Source: Sphagnum magellanicum
Taxonomy: Eukaryota; Streptophyta; Sphagnopsida; Sphagnales; Sphagnaceae
DNA: 64,000 bases
Direction of reading: 5' to 3'
Assembly: GCA_021904315.1 (NCBI GenBank)
Contig: CM038925.1
Span: 9,612,501 to 9,676,500 of the forward strand
Shown here: piece after piece, positions 1 through 11,204 of the stretch
Layout of the letters: each line of letters starts with the position of its first letter
Numbering within the stretch: the first letter of the stretch is position 1
Position numbers and translations under genes: made by a program
Notes under the pieces: generated by a model
What the model was told of the DNA's origin: nothing
Database searches by the model: none
What the model saw: the letters and a program-made list of their open reading frames with translations, nothing else

Positions 1-269
1 CCTCACATGTTCTCAATTCAGTCATCTCCTGGGAATGATTCTCCCCTGGCAAAATCACATCTTTTGAGATTTGGTCATTTACTTTTATCAGAATCTTGAC
101 CCAACTTCTCTTCCACCTGCATCCCTTCAGACTCCAAATTCATGTTGTATGTTTCTGGTTATTTACCCAACTCAAATTACCTCAGAGGTGGGCATGGACA
201 TCATCTGCACAGTTTGAAGCTTTGAGTTGGTTCCTGAGCTACCATAGTTACCAGATCAATGATCAAAGG

Positions 270-705
270 TAAACCCTGCAAGCCGCTGGGCTACCTAAGG
301 GCTACCAAGCCCTGAACTACTTGAGCCCCTAATCTACCTTAAGCCCTGAACTACTTGAGCCCCTAATCTACCTTAAGCCCTAAACTACATGAGCTACCCT
401 AAGCCCTGTGCCCCTAAGCCCTGCTACCCTAAACCTGAGCTACCCAGTCCTTGAAACCTTGAGTTGTTGAGCCCTTAAACCTTGAGCCCTTGAGCCCTTA
501 AGCCCCTGAGCTACCTTAAGCCCTTGAGCCCTGCTACCTTAAACCTGAGCTACCCAGCCCCTGAACCCCTGAGCCCTTGAGCCCCTGAGCCTTACTATCT
601 TAAACTTGAACTACCCAGCCTTTGAGCCCTTGAGCTACCCTGAGCCCTATTACCTTAAACCTGAGTTACCCAGCCCCTGAGCCCCGCCTTGAGCCCTATG
701 ATCCT
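270..705. repeat. degenerate minisatellite (GAGCCCTTGAGCCC / GAGCTACCCAGCCC type)
   Basis: This stretch of roughly 430 bases is built from imperfect copies of short units such as TGAGCCCTTGAGCCC, AAACCTGAGCTACCCAGCCC and CCTAAGCCCTGAAC. One longer unit, ACTACTTGAGCCCCTAATCTACC, occurs twice in a row near 310-370. Unit length varies, so this is an old, drifting tandem array. No open frame or known family is visible. The flanks (1-270 and 705-1944) show no recognisable gene. Confidence 0.75.
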
Positions 706-1369
706 ATTTCTTTTTCACTCTGCCTCACTATTGTCTTCTTATGCTTTCTTGATCAACGTTTTAATATTAGACTAGGGTATGATAGTGTTACTGGAATGTG
801 AAATTTGTTGACAATGAGGACATTGGCAAAAGTTACCAGTCAAATGGCTAGCGTTTCTGTGGATAGTATCTGCTCCATAGTCAAGAGAATGAAGGATTTG
901 TTTTGTAGAGTGAGTGCTGCATCACATGTGACACCATCAAACCGCTTCCCAAAAGGATTTTATATTGAGACTTCCTATTGCATTTGTAAGAGGACCCTTT
1001 GCAACACAAACTTGCACATTGAAGGATCAGTAGCACCCATACAGATGTAAGTTCAATTTCATCGACTTGGAACATGAATATGTTGTTTCCATACATGTTT
1101 TCCTTTCCTTTCTTGAGATGGAAAAACAACAAGAAGAAGTAGTAGTATGTGGAATAACTTATGTTTAACAACATACAAATGTACAATATGGAAGTTTATA
1201 TATATATTGTAAAGGACGTTGGGATGAAAAATGAAGCTTCCCCTGAATCCGTCCGGTCGTCCATCCCGTCATCCCTCTGTCCATCCGTTCCGTCATGGTC
1301 TGTTTAGTCCGACAGGGCGGAGAAAACAGTGATGTACAGACGCGACGGATGCTCAAACCAGATTTAGAC

Positions 1370-1520
1370 AGTGAGTCCGTGTAGTTTGCCTAGATTTAGG
1401 CAGGATTGCAAAAAAAACTCTACTGTCTGCTTAGGACAATCGTCATTTAATGTAAATTAAAGCTGGGGATCCTTGCCATTGCACCTACCTAAGGAATTTG
1501 AAAAAAAAATTCCCTATTAT
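1370..1520. repeat. dispersed repeat, copy 1 (matches 50525-50680)
   Basis: A segment around the words CATTTAATGTAAATTAAAGCTGGGGAT and CCTAAGGAATTTG is matched, at about three quarters identity by eye, by 50525-50680 in the same orientation. Both copies are AT-rich, non-coding and about 150 bases long, and both lie upstream of gene regions. They probably belong to a short non-autonomous transposon family. I saw no terminal inverted repeats or target duplications. Confidence 0.45.
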
Positions 1521-1944
1521 ACAAGGTTTGCTTTCTTTCAATTTTTGTGATTAGTTATCCCACAAAGAGGATTTAGCCAAATTAGGCTATAGACCATATT
1601 AATGACAGTGAATAAAACATTTAAAAATATTTATGCTTTATATGTATTTGGCGAATTAATTTTTTTATAATAAATTTGACGATTAGGGCCATTCCTTTTC
1701 ACAAAAAATGTTAGAATGTGTAGAAAAAATAAATTTCAAGTTAAAACAATGAAAATAAATTCCCCCAAAAAGAACCTAGCAATGTGATATATAGAGAGGT
1801 TTTGGAAATGTAGTTTGTAGTTGTAATTTTGTAATATGTACCGTCAAATACACACACACCTGTGCATTAGGCACGGGGTTCAAACTAGTATATCTTATGT
1901 GACAATATGTTATTACATGTCCTACTTCAAAGGTTTTCATTGTC

Positions 1945-2571
1945 ATGGTCAACTCGGAAATGGATGACAACCGGCGTAGCACGATTGAACCCATTCCAGA
2001 AGATGATGAGAAATTCCATACGACAGAGTTAGGTCAGATTCTTCTTCCTTCGTCTTCGGCCTCACAACAAATCACAGAGCCAACTAGACTTCTTTGGAGT
2101 GTCGATGGAGAAGCTCTTGTATGGTTACGGGAATGTCGGAGGACCCGGTAATTCAGTTTTCTTGCCCCGAGATTCTGCACACTTGTTTGTCGTCGCTGTT
2201 GTTGGTTTTTCTGTTTTTTTCTCCCATCTCTGTAACTAACTAATTTGTTGCATAGGTCTGTAGCATTATGATCAGTGTTTGCCGCAATTCGTGGACGAGC
2301 ATGTCGAGGAATTGCGGTCTTGAAAGCTTTCGATCTATAGTGGCCCAATTGCTCTGGTGAGTATAATTACAGTACCGCCTCTGAGAGAGAGAGAGATTTG
2401 TGTTTGTAGGTTTTTTTTCCTCACATTTCTTGGGATTGGATTGATTTGTGCATCCAGACCGTATCTCCGTTGGAATTCTGTAATGGGTTTTTTTCTGTCG
2501 TTTTGCATTGCAGCGCTCCTACAATTGTGAAGAGAGCTCGCAAACTTGATGTTTTTGAGTTTCTCTCATAA
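1945..2571 (+). CDS. possible small three-exon gene of unknown function
   Basis: The model starts at ATG 1945. Exon 1 runs to 2147 (GT donor), exon 2 from about 2263 to 2356 (after a TAG acceptor, before GTGAGT), and exon 3 from 2514 to the TAA at 2569-2571 (after TTGCAG). With these junctions the frame stays open and gives about 117 residues. The N-terminus is acidic and Ser-rich. The C-terminus reads APTIVKRARKLDVFEFLS. I do not recognise the family. An alternative acceptor at about 2274 also keeps the frame. It could instead be 5' untranslated exons of the F-box gene just downstream. The support is splice-signal and frame consistency only. Confidence 0.3.
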
Positions 2572-2919
2572 CAACAACCCATTGAAGTTTCTCTACTTGT
2601 GGTGTGTGGATGTGTGGGCGAGTTCCAAAAGGTGTGAGCTCTTTCTTCTTCGAGGTCCAGATTTTCACGATCAGTTTTCTTTTGCTCTGTTGTCGTTGTT
2701 TGACATTAAGCTGATTAACATCTTCAGAGACTAAAATGAGAATGAATTTCTGGTTGTCAACTACTTCATGTTCTTCTGTTTTCATGTCGTTCTCAGATGG
2801 AGATGATCACTTCTTGAGTCAGACTTTATGGATTTAGGGTTTTCTAGACTCTCTCTGCACATGCCACAAAGTGCCACTTGGGATCATGTGTTTTGGCAGT
2901 TAGCAAGAGCTGTGTTGAC

Positions 2920-4041
2920 ATGGAGTGTATGTCCCCTGCTGCTGCTGCTGATGACACGAGAATGGAGCATCCAACTCTAAGTCACTTGCCAGATGAGTTA
3001 CTTGAGAATATCTTTGTCAGGTTGCCTCTCAAGTATGTTGTCCGGCTTCGGTGTCTCAACAAAAAGTGGAGGTTTACCATTTTCTCCAACCAGTTTCAAA
3101 AGGTGAATGCAGCTCTTCCTGCACAGAGGATTGGAATATTCAGAGTCAGGACTCCCAGCAGATCTGGAGGTTCGAATGTTGCCAAAATCTTCCAGATATG
3201 TGTCTATGATGTGTCTGCGAATGAGTGGTGCAAGATCCCACTTGAATCAGCTCCTTTGAACTTGGAGGCAATTTTGCAAGTGGATTCAGGCATTGTCTGT
3301 TGGAAGGGTTTCCATCAGATTCATCATCATAAGTTCAGCACATGCAATCCTGTGATGGGGGTCTGGTGTGAACTCCCACCCTTGCTGCAAGGACCAGAAT
3401 TCCCCACATTGGAGAAGATGGTGAGCAATACAAGCTCAGGCATGTACAAGTTGCAAGTGCGAACCTTTGGCTGTACTTGCAAGCAAGTTGGTTGCAGGAG
3501 TGTACATGAATCTGTGGAGATTTTTGATTCTAGTACCCATTCCTGGAGCATTGGCAATTCAAATTCTCTTGAAATACCAAAAATTCGGAGCAGTCGCCTG
3601 CAAGTGTGGGATCCCAAACAAGAGCGAGTACAGGTAACTGACATTTGCGACCAAGCACCTCATAGGACTGTGTATCATGGCCGCAGCCAAGATCGTTGGT
3701 ACATTCTCAGCTTAAATTCAGATACAGAGGGGATCTGGGAGTGGGAGGGAAAAGGCATGATGCAAGGTCCCAGCCTGTTGAAGGTGTGTACCCTGCCTTT
3801 AGGATGTAAATTCAGGACTTACAAGAATTATTTCTATGTGCATGCTGAAATCTTCATCATCCTTACTGTTTTCGAATCTCTCGATGCTCCGGATCTCAAG
3901 CAAGTTCGAGTATTGACATTCCAAACAAGCACACAAGCATGGGATGAGAGGTGGCCACAGGAGTTAGCACACAGTAGACTGGAGTGCTGGGAGTTTGAAA
4001 CTGAACTGACCTTTGAGCCTTCTTTCAGTGCAATGCCATGA
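2920..4041 (+). CDS. F-box protein, single exon (about 373 aa)
   Basis: This is an intronless F-box protein, the substrate-recognition subunit of an SCF (SKP1-CUL1-F-box) ubiquitin ligase. The F-box lies at about residues 20-62 and begins LSHLPDELLENIFVRLPL, with the typical later RLRCLNKKWR. The remaining 310 residues look like a Kelch/FBA-type substrate domain, with spaced W and G positions such as NEWCKIPLE, MGVWCELPPLL and THSWSIGNS. I cannot assign a Kelch repeat count. The first in-frame ATG is at 2920. An upstream ATG at 2861 is out of frame and could act as a uORF. The open frame extends upstream of 2920 to 2878 without an ATG. The 3' side to 4150 is probably untranslated. The target protein cannot be deduced. 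Confidence 0.85.
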   Translation: MECMSPAAAADDTRMEHPTLSHLPDELLENIFVRLPLKYVVRLRCLNKKWRFTIFSNQFQKVNAALPAQRIGIFRVRTPSRSGGSNVAKIFQICVYDVSANEWCKIPLESAPLNLEAILQVDSGIVCWKGFHQIHHHKFSTCNPVMGVWCELPPLLQGPEFPTLEKMVSNTSSGMYKLQVRTFGCTCKQVGCRSVHESVEIFDSSTHSWSIGNSNSLEIPKIRSSRLQVWDPKQERVQVTDICDQAPHRTVYHGRSQDRWYILSLNSDTEGIWEWEGKGMMQGPSLLKVCTLPLGCKFRTYKNYFYVHAEIFIILTVFESLDAPDLKQVRVLTFQTSTQAWDERWPQELAHSRLECWEFETELTFEPSFSAMP

Positions 4042-5018
4042 CAGTCATGCAGTGCAGCATTACCACAACATTCTGTGGGGTATTTATTGGGTCTTGATCA
4101 TGGTGACAGCAACTTTAGTGTGTATTTATGTAGCTCTAGATTGAATTCACAACATGACGTCATTGTGGCAAAATAATATTTCTGGATGGTAATCGAATTT
4201 ACACATTTTTAGCAATGTCCACTTGTCATAGTCCTTGTGCAGCATCCATTTCTGCAAGTAAATTCTTACTAAGCTCTTCTTGAAAGCAATCATTATTGCA
4301 GCTATATGCAGGCTAGGCTTCACTAAGAACATGACAGAAATTGGAAAAAAATATTGGTGACAGAGTTGGGTTGAAGATATCTCAGTACCTGCCTCTTGTG
4401 GTGAGATGAAAAGCATGCAAAATGTGCAAAGACTTTCTCTCAGGAGATCAATTTGATATTGAAGCATTTCATTTTGTGCCTATCACTACTTCAGTAAATT
4501 TCACTTGCAGAACCGTTATTGGTTTCAAATTCAAAACTCTTAGCATACCTCAATTGAATCATTGCAAATAGTTAAAATGTAAAGGGTGCACAATGATTTC
4601 CAACTATTGCTTCTTGGACTGTAGAGCTATCTTTGATTGATTTCTTGCAATTCATGGAAGAACAAGCTCTCCACTTTTGTTGCCTGAGTGCATTGATGAT
4701 GTGCAGCAAACACATCATAATCAAAACCAACCTTATTCTTTTGAGTACAGAAGTGCATCTGCTAACCAATCTAACTTGCACACAAAGGAATCATAAGTTG
4801 CCATTGCTACAAATCTTAGTCATTTGAGTAACAGCATTCCTGTGCTTGCAAGCTTTGGTTGATGATGCTGATCAGCAGCAATTATGTATGGTTTGAAAGG
4901 CATGCATAGCTGCAAAGTTTTTCAGTGTCAACATATGGTGTATAGAGTACACGATAGAGCAGATTTATGGTGCAGATTGTGTTCATGACAGCTAAAAAGC
5001 TTGGCACAATGCAGATTT
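4042..5018. other. intergenic: converging 3' ends of the F-box and RidA genes
   Basis: This gap separates the stop codon of the plus-strand F-box gene from the stop codon of the minus-strand RidA gene. The two genes converge here, so it should hold both 3' untranslated regions. The short open frames inside have no recognisable protein features. Confidence 0.6.
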
Positions 5019-6473
5019 CTACAAAATGGTGGCTATGCACTCGATCTCAATCCGTGCATTCAAAGGAAGGGCTGCAACTTGGTATGTGGACCGAGCAGGT
5101 GCTGGAGCTGGGAAATCTGAAGCACACATGTTCACTGTGAGATAATCACACAAATGAGAATCACAGCCAAAGAGAACTGTTTTCTGAAGATATAGAAGAG
5201 CAGAATTCCAGTCAATTGCAAATACAGATCATATGAAAGGGGTACACAAGGGAGATCACTTACACTTCTTGTAGATTTCATTAACTTCCTTGAAGTCAGC
5301 GAGATCAGCCAACCTACAAAAAAAAGAGTACAATCAGAAACCTAAACTGAGGCTCAACCATGTGCTTCTACACCTCACAACCTCAAACCTAAATTCTTAA
5401 ATCATTCTGCAAAAATTCCCAAGATGAGACCTAGGGAGATCAAGTCATGTCAGGAGATGTCAAGCAATGGTCCCACAGAAATCCCAGGTTCAAGCATGTT
5501 TGCAGCCTGTCTGCCAAGTATGGAACTTACATTATGGTTGTTTTGACTACAGACTCATAGCTAGCACCTCCCGCTTTCAGAATCTCTCCCATGTTCACCA
5601 TCACCTGCATTGAAGACACCCCTGAATTGCAGAGTTCTATCTATAACCTAAAGGTGCCACCAAGGTATGTCAAACAATGTGCTGCTGCTAAAGAAGACTT
5701 TCTTCCATACAGGAGAAAGGTTGAGTATTCAGATTGAAAGAAAGGAGCAGCTATCTGATGGCAAGAGGAAGGGGAAGGGGAGCCATTACCTGCTCTGTCT
5801 GACCTTGTATTGTCTCTGAAGCAAACTTTCCCGTCTGCCAAGACACAATAATATGTGTCAGAATGGCCCTATTCTCCTGAATACATCAGACTTGTGATCA
5901 AAAGGTCACAGAAGCAAGGACTAGAGAAGGAGAAAGGCAGTGAGAAGAAGAGGGGGCGAGGGAGAGAATGGCAGACATACCTCAGGAACAAGGCCCAAGA
6001 CTCCAGAACAGAAGAGAAGGTTGTTTGCTTTAATGGCCTGAGAGTAAGGCCCAAGAGCTGCTGGTGCCTTGTCCGTCACCACCGCTTCCTTCTGTACAGC
6101 AGCTACGCATCATCCTCCTTTCCCATCAACAAACCACATCCTACTAGAACTATTCTCCGAAACTCCAACTTCAAAAGAAGGAAACAAACAAGAAAAAAAA
6201 AATCTCACGGGGAAAGAGGAGAAACTTACTGGTAGTAGCAGCTCCAGACAGACTGCTGCGAGCTGCTCCTCCGATACGCGAAAGAAACAAAGGCGGTTGA
6301 AATCGCCTCCCTGCCTCCGACTTCCAGACGATACAGCAAAACCCCGCACCCTTCCCTGCGAGACCTGCAAAACGCCGCGAACCACTCAACAGTCCCTGGA
6401 TTGATGATGGCAACGCAGCAGCAGCAGGTGTAGCCAAAGCTCCTGCAATCAAACTGCACGACGACGACGCCAT
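5019..6473 (-). CDS. RIDA: chloroplast-type RidA / YjgF-UK114 reactive intermediate deaminase, six exons
   Basis: RidA hydrolyses reactive enamine/imine intermediates made by PLP enzymes such as threonine dehydratase, protecting branched-chain amino acid synthesis in plastids. Exons on the minus strand are 6473-6230, 6102-5981, 5834-5790, 5604-5531, 5313-5264 and 5134-5019. All have GT-AG borders, the phases agree, and the total is 216 residues plus stop. Residues 1-80 are Ser/Ala-rich with basic residues, like a plastid transit peptide. The mature part has the family landmarks APAALGPYSQAIKANN, FCSGVLGL, GGASYESVVKTTIML and PAPARSTYQVAALPLNARIEIECIA, including the conserved Arg and Glu of the active-site cleft. 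Length fits plant RidA with a transit peptide. The start is the first ATG in this frame. A (GA)n tract and a telo-box lie just upstream. Confidence 0.95.
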
Positions 6474-6510
6474 CGCTGCAATTCCCCACCCTCTATACGT
6501 GATAACAACT

Positions 6511-6512
<2 letters not shown>

Positions 6513-6541
<29 letters not shown>
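6513..6541. repeat. (GA)n microsatellite upstream of RidA
   Basis: An uninterrupted run of GA dinucleotides lies about 40-70 bases upstream of the RidA start codon. On the RidA coding strand it reads as CT, a common feature of plant core promoters and 5' untranslated regions. It is followed by a CpG-rich GCGCGCGGGCGCG stretch. Confidence 0.8.
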
Positions 6542-6594
6542 TCTTGTGCGTGTGTTCGCGCGCGGGCGCGTTTGCGTCTGTTGCGACGATCAAA

Positions 6595-6603
6595 TTAGGG
6601 TTT
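6595..6603 (-). promoter_or_regulatory. telo-box AAACCCTAA
   Basis: The motif AAACCCTAA is present on the minus strand about 122 bases upstream of the RidA ATG. In plants such telo-boxes often occur in promoters of housekeeping and translation-related genes. Function here is inferred from sequence and position only. Confidence 0.4.
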
Positions 6604-6699
6604 AAGAGAGAGAGAGATACTAAAATGCTGCAAAACTTTATTTATAAACACATCCCAGATTCGGAAATTATACAAAGGTACAAGGGAAAAAAAAAAAGC

Positions 6700-8037
6700 T
6701 AGAATTTAAAGGACGTGAAGTTAGCACAAACTAAATGTCAAAATCTCTCCATCTCAAAACAGAAAGAGGAAGGCCTTTTGGCATTTTGAGGTTTTAAATG
6801 GTATTGGCATAATCATATAAAAACATATCGGCCTATTTGTGTAGACATCCAAATACTTCAATTTGTAAAGGGAGGAATCAATTGACGAAATGTCAATTGT
6901 AATAGCTCATTTTTTTTGGCTTGAACTACATTGAAGGTAATAAATATTTGAGTTGTGCAAGATTAAGGAAATAAATTAAAATGTGTTTGATCAACAATGA
7001 CAACATCAACTAAGGTGTGAATTTCATCTTTGGTGAGCACAATGCTGATTTATCAACAAAAGGAATTGAACATGGTTGAAGGAAGCATTATAGTTGTTTT
7101 CATCTTATGTGAAAGTTAACATCTTGTGCAATGGCAACAAAAGGTTGCAAACTGCATCATGGGTTTTTGTGTGTCCATTGTCATGGGTGCAACATAAAAG
7201 GTCGATATTCAAAGGGTCGATAGGATGTGTGCACACACATTGAAAAAGGGTTGTAAGTGAAGGATGTGGTAGTTAAAGTTGTGTTTGAAGTGATGTGAAT
7301 AAAATTGGGGAAAACAATCAAAAGGATTGGAAAACTAATCAAACTATAAGTCAAATGTTTGCCCCATGGTTAAAACATGATAAAATTTGAATATGATGGG
7401 CTTCAAGTATTTTATCAAAAAACATGCTAAAAATAATATGATGGTGTAAACACTCCAAGATGGAATCCTAAAGTTGAACCATTTGTTACCAATGAATTGT
7501 TCAAAATGAAAAAAACATGTGTTTGCTAAGGCTAGTAAAAGATCACATGTTGCCTTAAAATGTTCTTAGAAAAGGAAGGTGTTGTTGTTAACTTGTGTTA
7601 AGGTTTCAAGAAGGAAAGGATGTTAATCAATCATAAACCTAGTAGTTATGATTGAAATTACAAGGGCCTAATTCTTTAAATAAGATGTCAAGGTAATGGT
7701 GGTTGTTGGTATGTACCCAATGGCATCAAGAGATATTGGGAGACAGGCATGTTTATGAACTATAAATCTTTCTAGGCTATAAAAGAACCTTGGACCCAAG
7801 ACGCATCCAAACATTTGAAGGAGGGAGGAGTGAAAGGAATCAAGGGAGTCTATGAAGGTGGAAGAAGAGGTGTGCATTGTAATAAATACTATCGTCATTG
7901 CATGAAATAATGAGTTAGAATTTCAAAAGCTACCTAAACATCACCCAGTCTAAAAAGAAGGTTAATAGGTCAAACATCTTTTAACATCACATCTTTGATG
8001 AAGGATGATGTGTTCAATGGAATTTTCAAGATTCTAA
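6700..8037. other. intergenic, no gene recognised
   Basis: AT-rich sequence between the RidA promoter and the 5' end of the gypsy element. It holds no open frame with recognisable features, no RNA gene and no clear repeat. A short internal part may be old transposon debris, but nothing supports a family. Confidence 0.5.
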
Positions 8038-8350
8038 TGTCATGCCCGTACATGGCCTCATACATGATGGCCAATTACGGGCATGCCCATCATGCCTTTT
8101 AAAGTTAATGTACACTTTTAGGATAAGTGTACGTTCATAGGTGATTATACGTTATTAGGTACTTAGGGTTTCAGTTTGTTGGCAGCTGTGTAAAATGCCA
8201 AGACCTTCCTTTTTTTTTTAAATTTTTCTAAAATTCCTTTGTCAAGAGAGTTTCCTCTATAATCAGATAGGATTTCTAGATGTTCATGGCGGCCATTGCA
8301 CGACCACTGTTTACATACATTACATGTTTTTCTTTTTTTGCAATTTAATT
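8038..8350 (+). repeat. 5' LTR portion of the gypsy element
   Basis: It starts TGTCATGCCCGTACATGGCC and is colinear with 15679-15988 at roughly 87% by eye. Shared blocks include GGGCATGCCCATCATGCCTTTTA, TTAGGGTTTCAGTTTGTT and AATCAGATAGGATTT. The match stops at about 8350. The 3' copy continues for another 178 bases that are not found here. Confidence 0.8.
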
Positions 8351-9386
8351 TTAGAAAAACTCTAGTTTTTGTTGCTTCATGTTGAAAACGACAGATTTTT
8401 GTGCCTTTGAGTTCTTGAGTTGTTGTTACTAGTGTTGTTACCGAAGGTAACATAAGTTGCTACTAGTGTTGTTACTAATGTTGTTGGAAGGAGCTTGTGT
8501 TGTTACATTTCTACAACCAACATAGCAAGTTTCAAACCTCCTCCTTTTTTTTCTTTCTCTTTCTCTCACGCAAAAACACGGAGTTGAAGACTTTGAAATT
8601 GCCATCTAAAAAAAAAAACAAAAATTCCGACAACGGCGGTCGCCATCGTTGCCAGGTAGCATTGTTGCAAGTTGTAATGACGCAAGCTTGCAGCACTACC
8701 ACGAGTTCCAATGTCGTTGCAAACTATAATGTTGCTGCGAGTTCCAACGCCCGCAAACTTATAACGTTAGGAGCTTGCAATGCTTGCAGCGTTACAGTGA
8801 GCTTGTAGCACTATGTTGCCATTGGCCATCGCCGTAGAGCTCATGGGCGTTTTGCGGTGCTATGACCTCCAACGTCACATTACCGATTTTTGTCCGTCCA
8901 CGGACTTTCGTTTTTCCAGGGACATCTGTCAAACTTTTGTCCATCGAAGGACGTTCATCAGACTTTTATCCATCCACAGCTTTTGTTCGTCGAACTGTTG
9001 TTTTGTGTCTTGTTGTCTTGTTACCTTACCATCTGCATCTTACATTCTGCGTTTTACCATCCCACCGTTTCATCTAACGTCCATTTGTCACCGTTCATTC
9101 CCATCAAAGCATCGTATTTTTCAAACCATACGTTGTGTTAGAACTTTGTAATTAGTTCTCTGTATTATTACAAAATTTTGGGGCATGGGACAACACCATG
9201 TCTTTAGATGATGAAAGCACTACCGCTTAACCATAGCCCATGTATTAGCTACGAAGTAACACACAATCCTTCGAGTCGATTTTTTTAAGCTCACGATCTT
9301 CATGACGATACCATTAAGTGTTTGTAACACCACCATCATCCAGTATAATTCCTACCAGGGATTTAGGTTCAGGTTAAATTACATTA
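8351..9386 (+). other. gypsy leader region with short internal repeats
   Basis: Non-coding part between the 5' LTR match and gag. It holds loose tandem repeats: GTTGTTACTAGTGTTGTTAC units near 8430-8500, GCAAGTTGTAATGACG-like units near 8660-8780, and TTTTGTCCATCC-type units near 8884-8985. I could not identify a primer binding site with confidence. Confidence 0.5.
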
Positions 9387-10507
9387 ATGATACATCAAAG
9401 TCCATTTGGAGGGGCTCATCAGTGGGGTACACTTCTTGCCACACGTACTTTCACACCATCATCATGTATTTTGCTGCAACTTGTGACCTCAACACCCATA
9501 TACACCATGGAGGTCAGCAGTTTTTCTAGGAGAATTGAAAAGTTCAGTGGAAGGCCATTTACTATTTCTTTGAGGGAGTTCAAGGGAACTTTCTCAACTG
9601 TGGTCTGTGAGTTAACGCTCAAATATGGCACTAATTACACAGAAGCGTTCACATTCAAACAATTGGGCCGTTATGTGCATTATGAGGCATTGAATGTCTA
9701 TGAATAACATTTTTTAAGAATTTTGGGTGTCACCCAAATCCCTAATCCAGTTTATGCCACAACCATTGCCACCGCCTCTCAAACTGCATTGTTAGCTGCC
9801 ATTGCACATCATGGGACTGTGCTCAATAATCCAGATCCGGTACTTACTTCAGTAAACCTTTCTCCTCAACAACTCATTGTTGCTACCACAAACATTCCTC
9901 CCACCATTAATGCACAAGCTTTTGCTAATCCAGTGGGGGAATTATTTCGAGTTTTTGAACTGGAATTTTCAGTTAAGAGTTTTGAAAATATTATACAACT
10001 TACCATTTTCTTTCGACAAAAGGATGAAACCTTCAAGATGCTCTGTAGGAGCCTTTTCAAGCTTAAAGAGGATACTCAGAGCATCATAGACCTGGAAGCT
10101 GCACATCGATATCTTCGTTCATTAGAAGGTACTCCGACACTCCATGTGCAGGTTTTGCAACGAATTTTCACAAAATTTGAAGACTCGTACACTTTGCTGG
10201 ATGTGTACAACATTTATAAAAAGCTAGAACTAGTTCATGCACACTATGAGGCTAGTATTATGAGGCCTCCTCACGTTCAAGGCCTTAGGCTCCACCAATT
10301 GTGCCAACCAGATCATCACATTCTTCTTCAAGTGCTAAAGTAGTGCACTTGGCTACACTCATCCTACTTTCTTGCAACTATTGTGGCAATCCTACCCACA
10401 AAGCAAGTGAGTGCAACATTCCTTCCGAGGATCTCTTTTGTGATTACTGTGGGAAAGAGGGACATCAAGAAGTTATTTGTTTTGCCAAATTTTTGAAAAG
10501 GAGGTAA
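9387..10507 (+). pseudogene. gag-like region with zinc knuckles (gypsy fossil part)
   Basis: Retrotransposon gag part. The beginning resembles plant gypsy gag proteins (FTISLREFKGTFSTVVCELT), and about 9900-10230 has a capsid-like, Leu-rich helical composition. The C-terminal part carries two CCHC-type motifs, CNYCGNPTHKASEC and CDYCGKEGH, at about 10370-10475, typical of nucleocapsid domains that bind RNA. This is a fossil part of the element at 8038-16166. Confidence 0.75.
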
Positions 10508-10690
10508 CTCCGACTACCACGGCAAAATCTCCCAAAATCTTCCGTTTCCCCTCAACCAAAAGTTAAGGCACCTTAGGCTTCCACTCAAACTTTCCCCACC
10601 AAAGGTAATTCCAGTAAGAGTGCTAAGAAGAAGGAACACAATGCTGACAAAAGGGAGGTGCTTTAAGCCCATGCTGCTCAAATTCAAATT

Positions 10691-11140
10691 TTGCAACATG
10701 AACTTGAATCATTGAGGGCCCAACGTACTAATTTAAAAGGCAAGTATTCCCAACCAGCTAGTCATGCCCAACTTGTACAAGGTTTAGGATCATGGAAGGG
10801 ATCTCTTAGGTCATTCTATGGCTTCCCACATGATGCCATGGTTGGGGAATATGTTCTTTCCAAGACTAATGGCTACCACTTGGGATACATACCCCTTGAT
10901 TTACGTGGGAACCATAGTCCTATGGCTCACCATTATATGCTCAAAGAAGCACACACTATTTCTTACATCTAACAAACTAGCCAAGAGTGGATAGACAGAG
11001 ATGAACAGGAAACAGCTTACGCCCAAACTACTGAAAGCTTGAGGGTGGTTGCTACTAACATTCAACACGAACCAAAGGTTTTATAAAGGTTCAAAGCAAC
11101 CCACGAGCCCTTGGTCAAAACTCTATCTAATTTTGAGAAC
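10691..11140 (+). pseudogene. uncharacterised segment between gag and the methyltransferase remnant (gypsy fossil part)
   Basis: This stretch reads as protein-coding in style, for example DAMVGEYVLSKTNGYHLGYI and HHYMLKEAHT, and sits directly before the methyltransferase remnant in the same orientation. It begins with a possible coiled coil (LQHELESLRAQ). I do not recognise the domain. By position it could be an N-terminal accessory domain of the methyltransferase or a linker in the polyprotein. Confidence 0.45.
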
Positions 11141-11204
11141 ATGGAGAGCCATGGCGGACTAATTAAGCCAATACTTCGTCAATTAATCGATTGGACACCA
11201 CCTA

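Noticed and set aside
881-1356. Open frames on the minus strand near the left end
   Set aside because: Composition is driven by T-rich and GTCC-repeat sequence; no known motif and no splice support.
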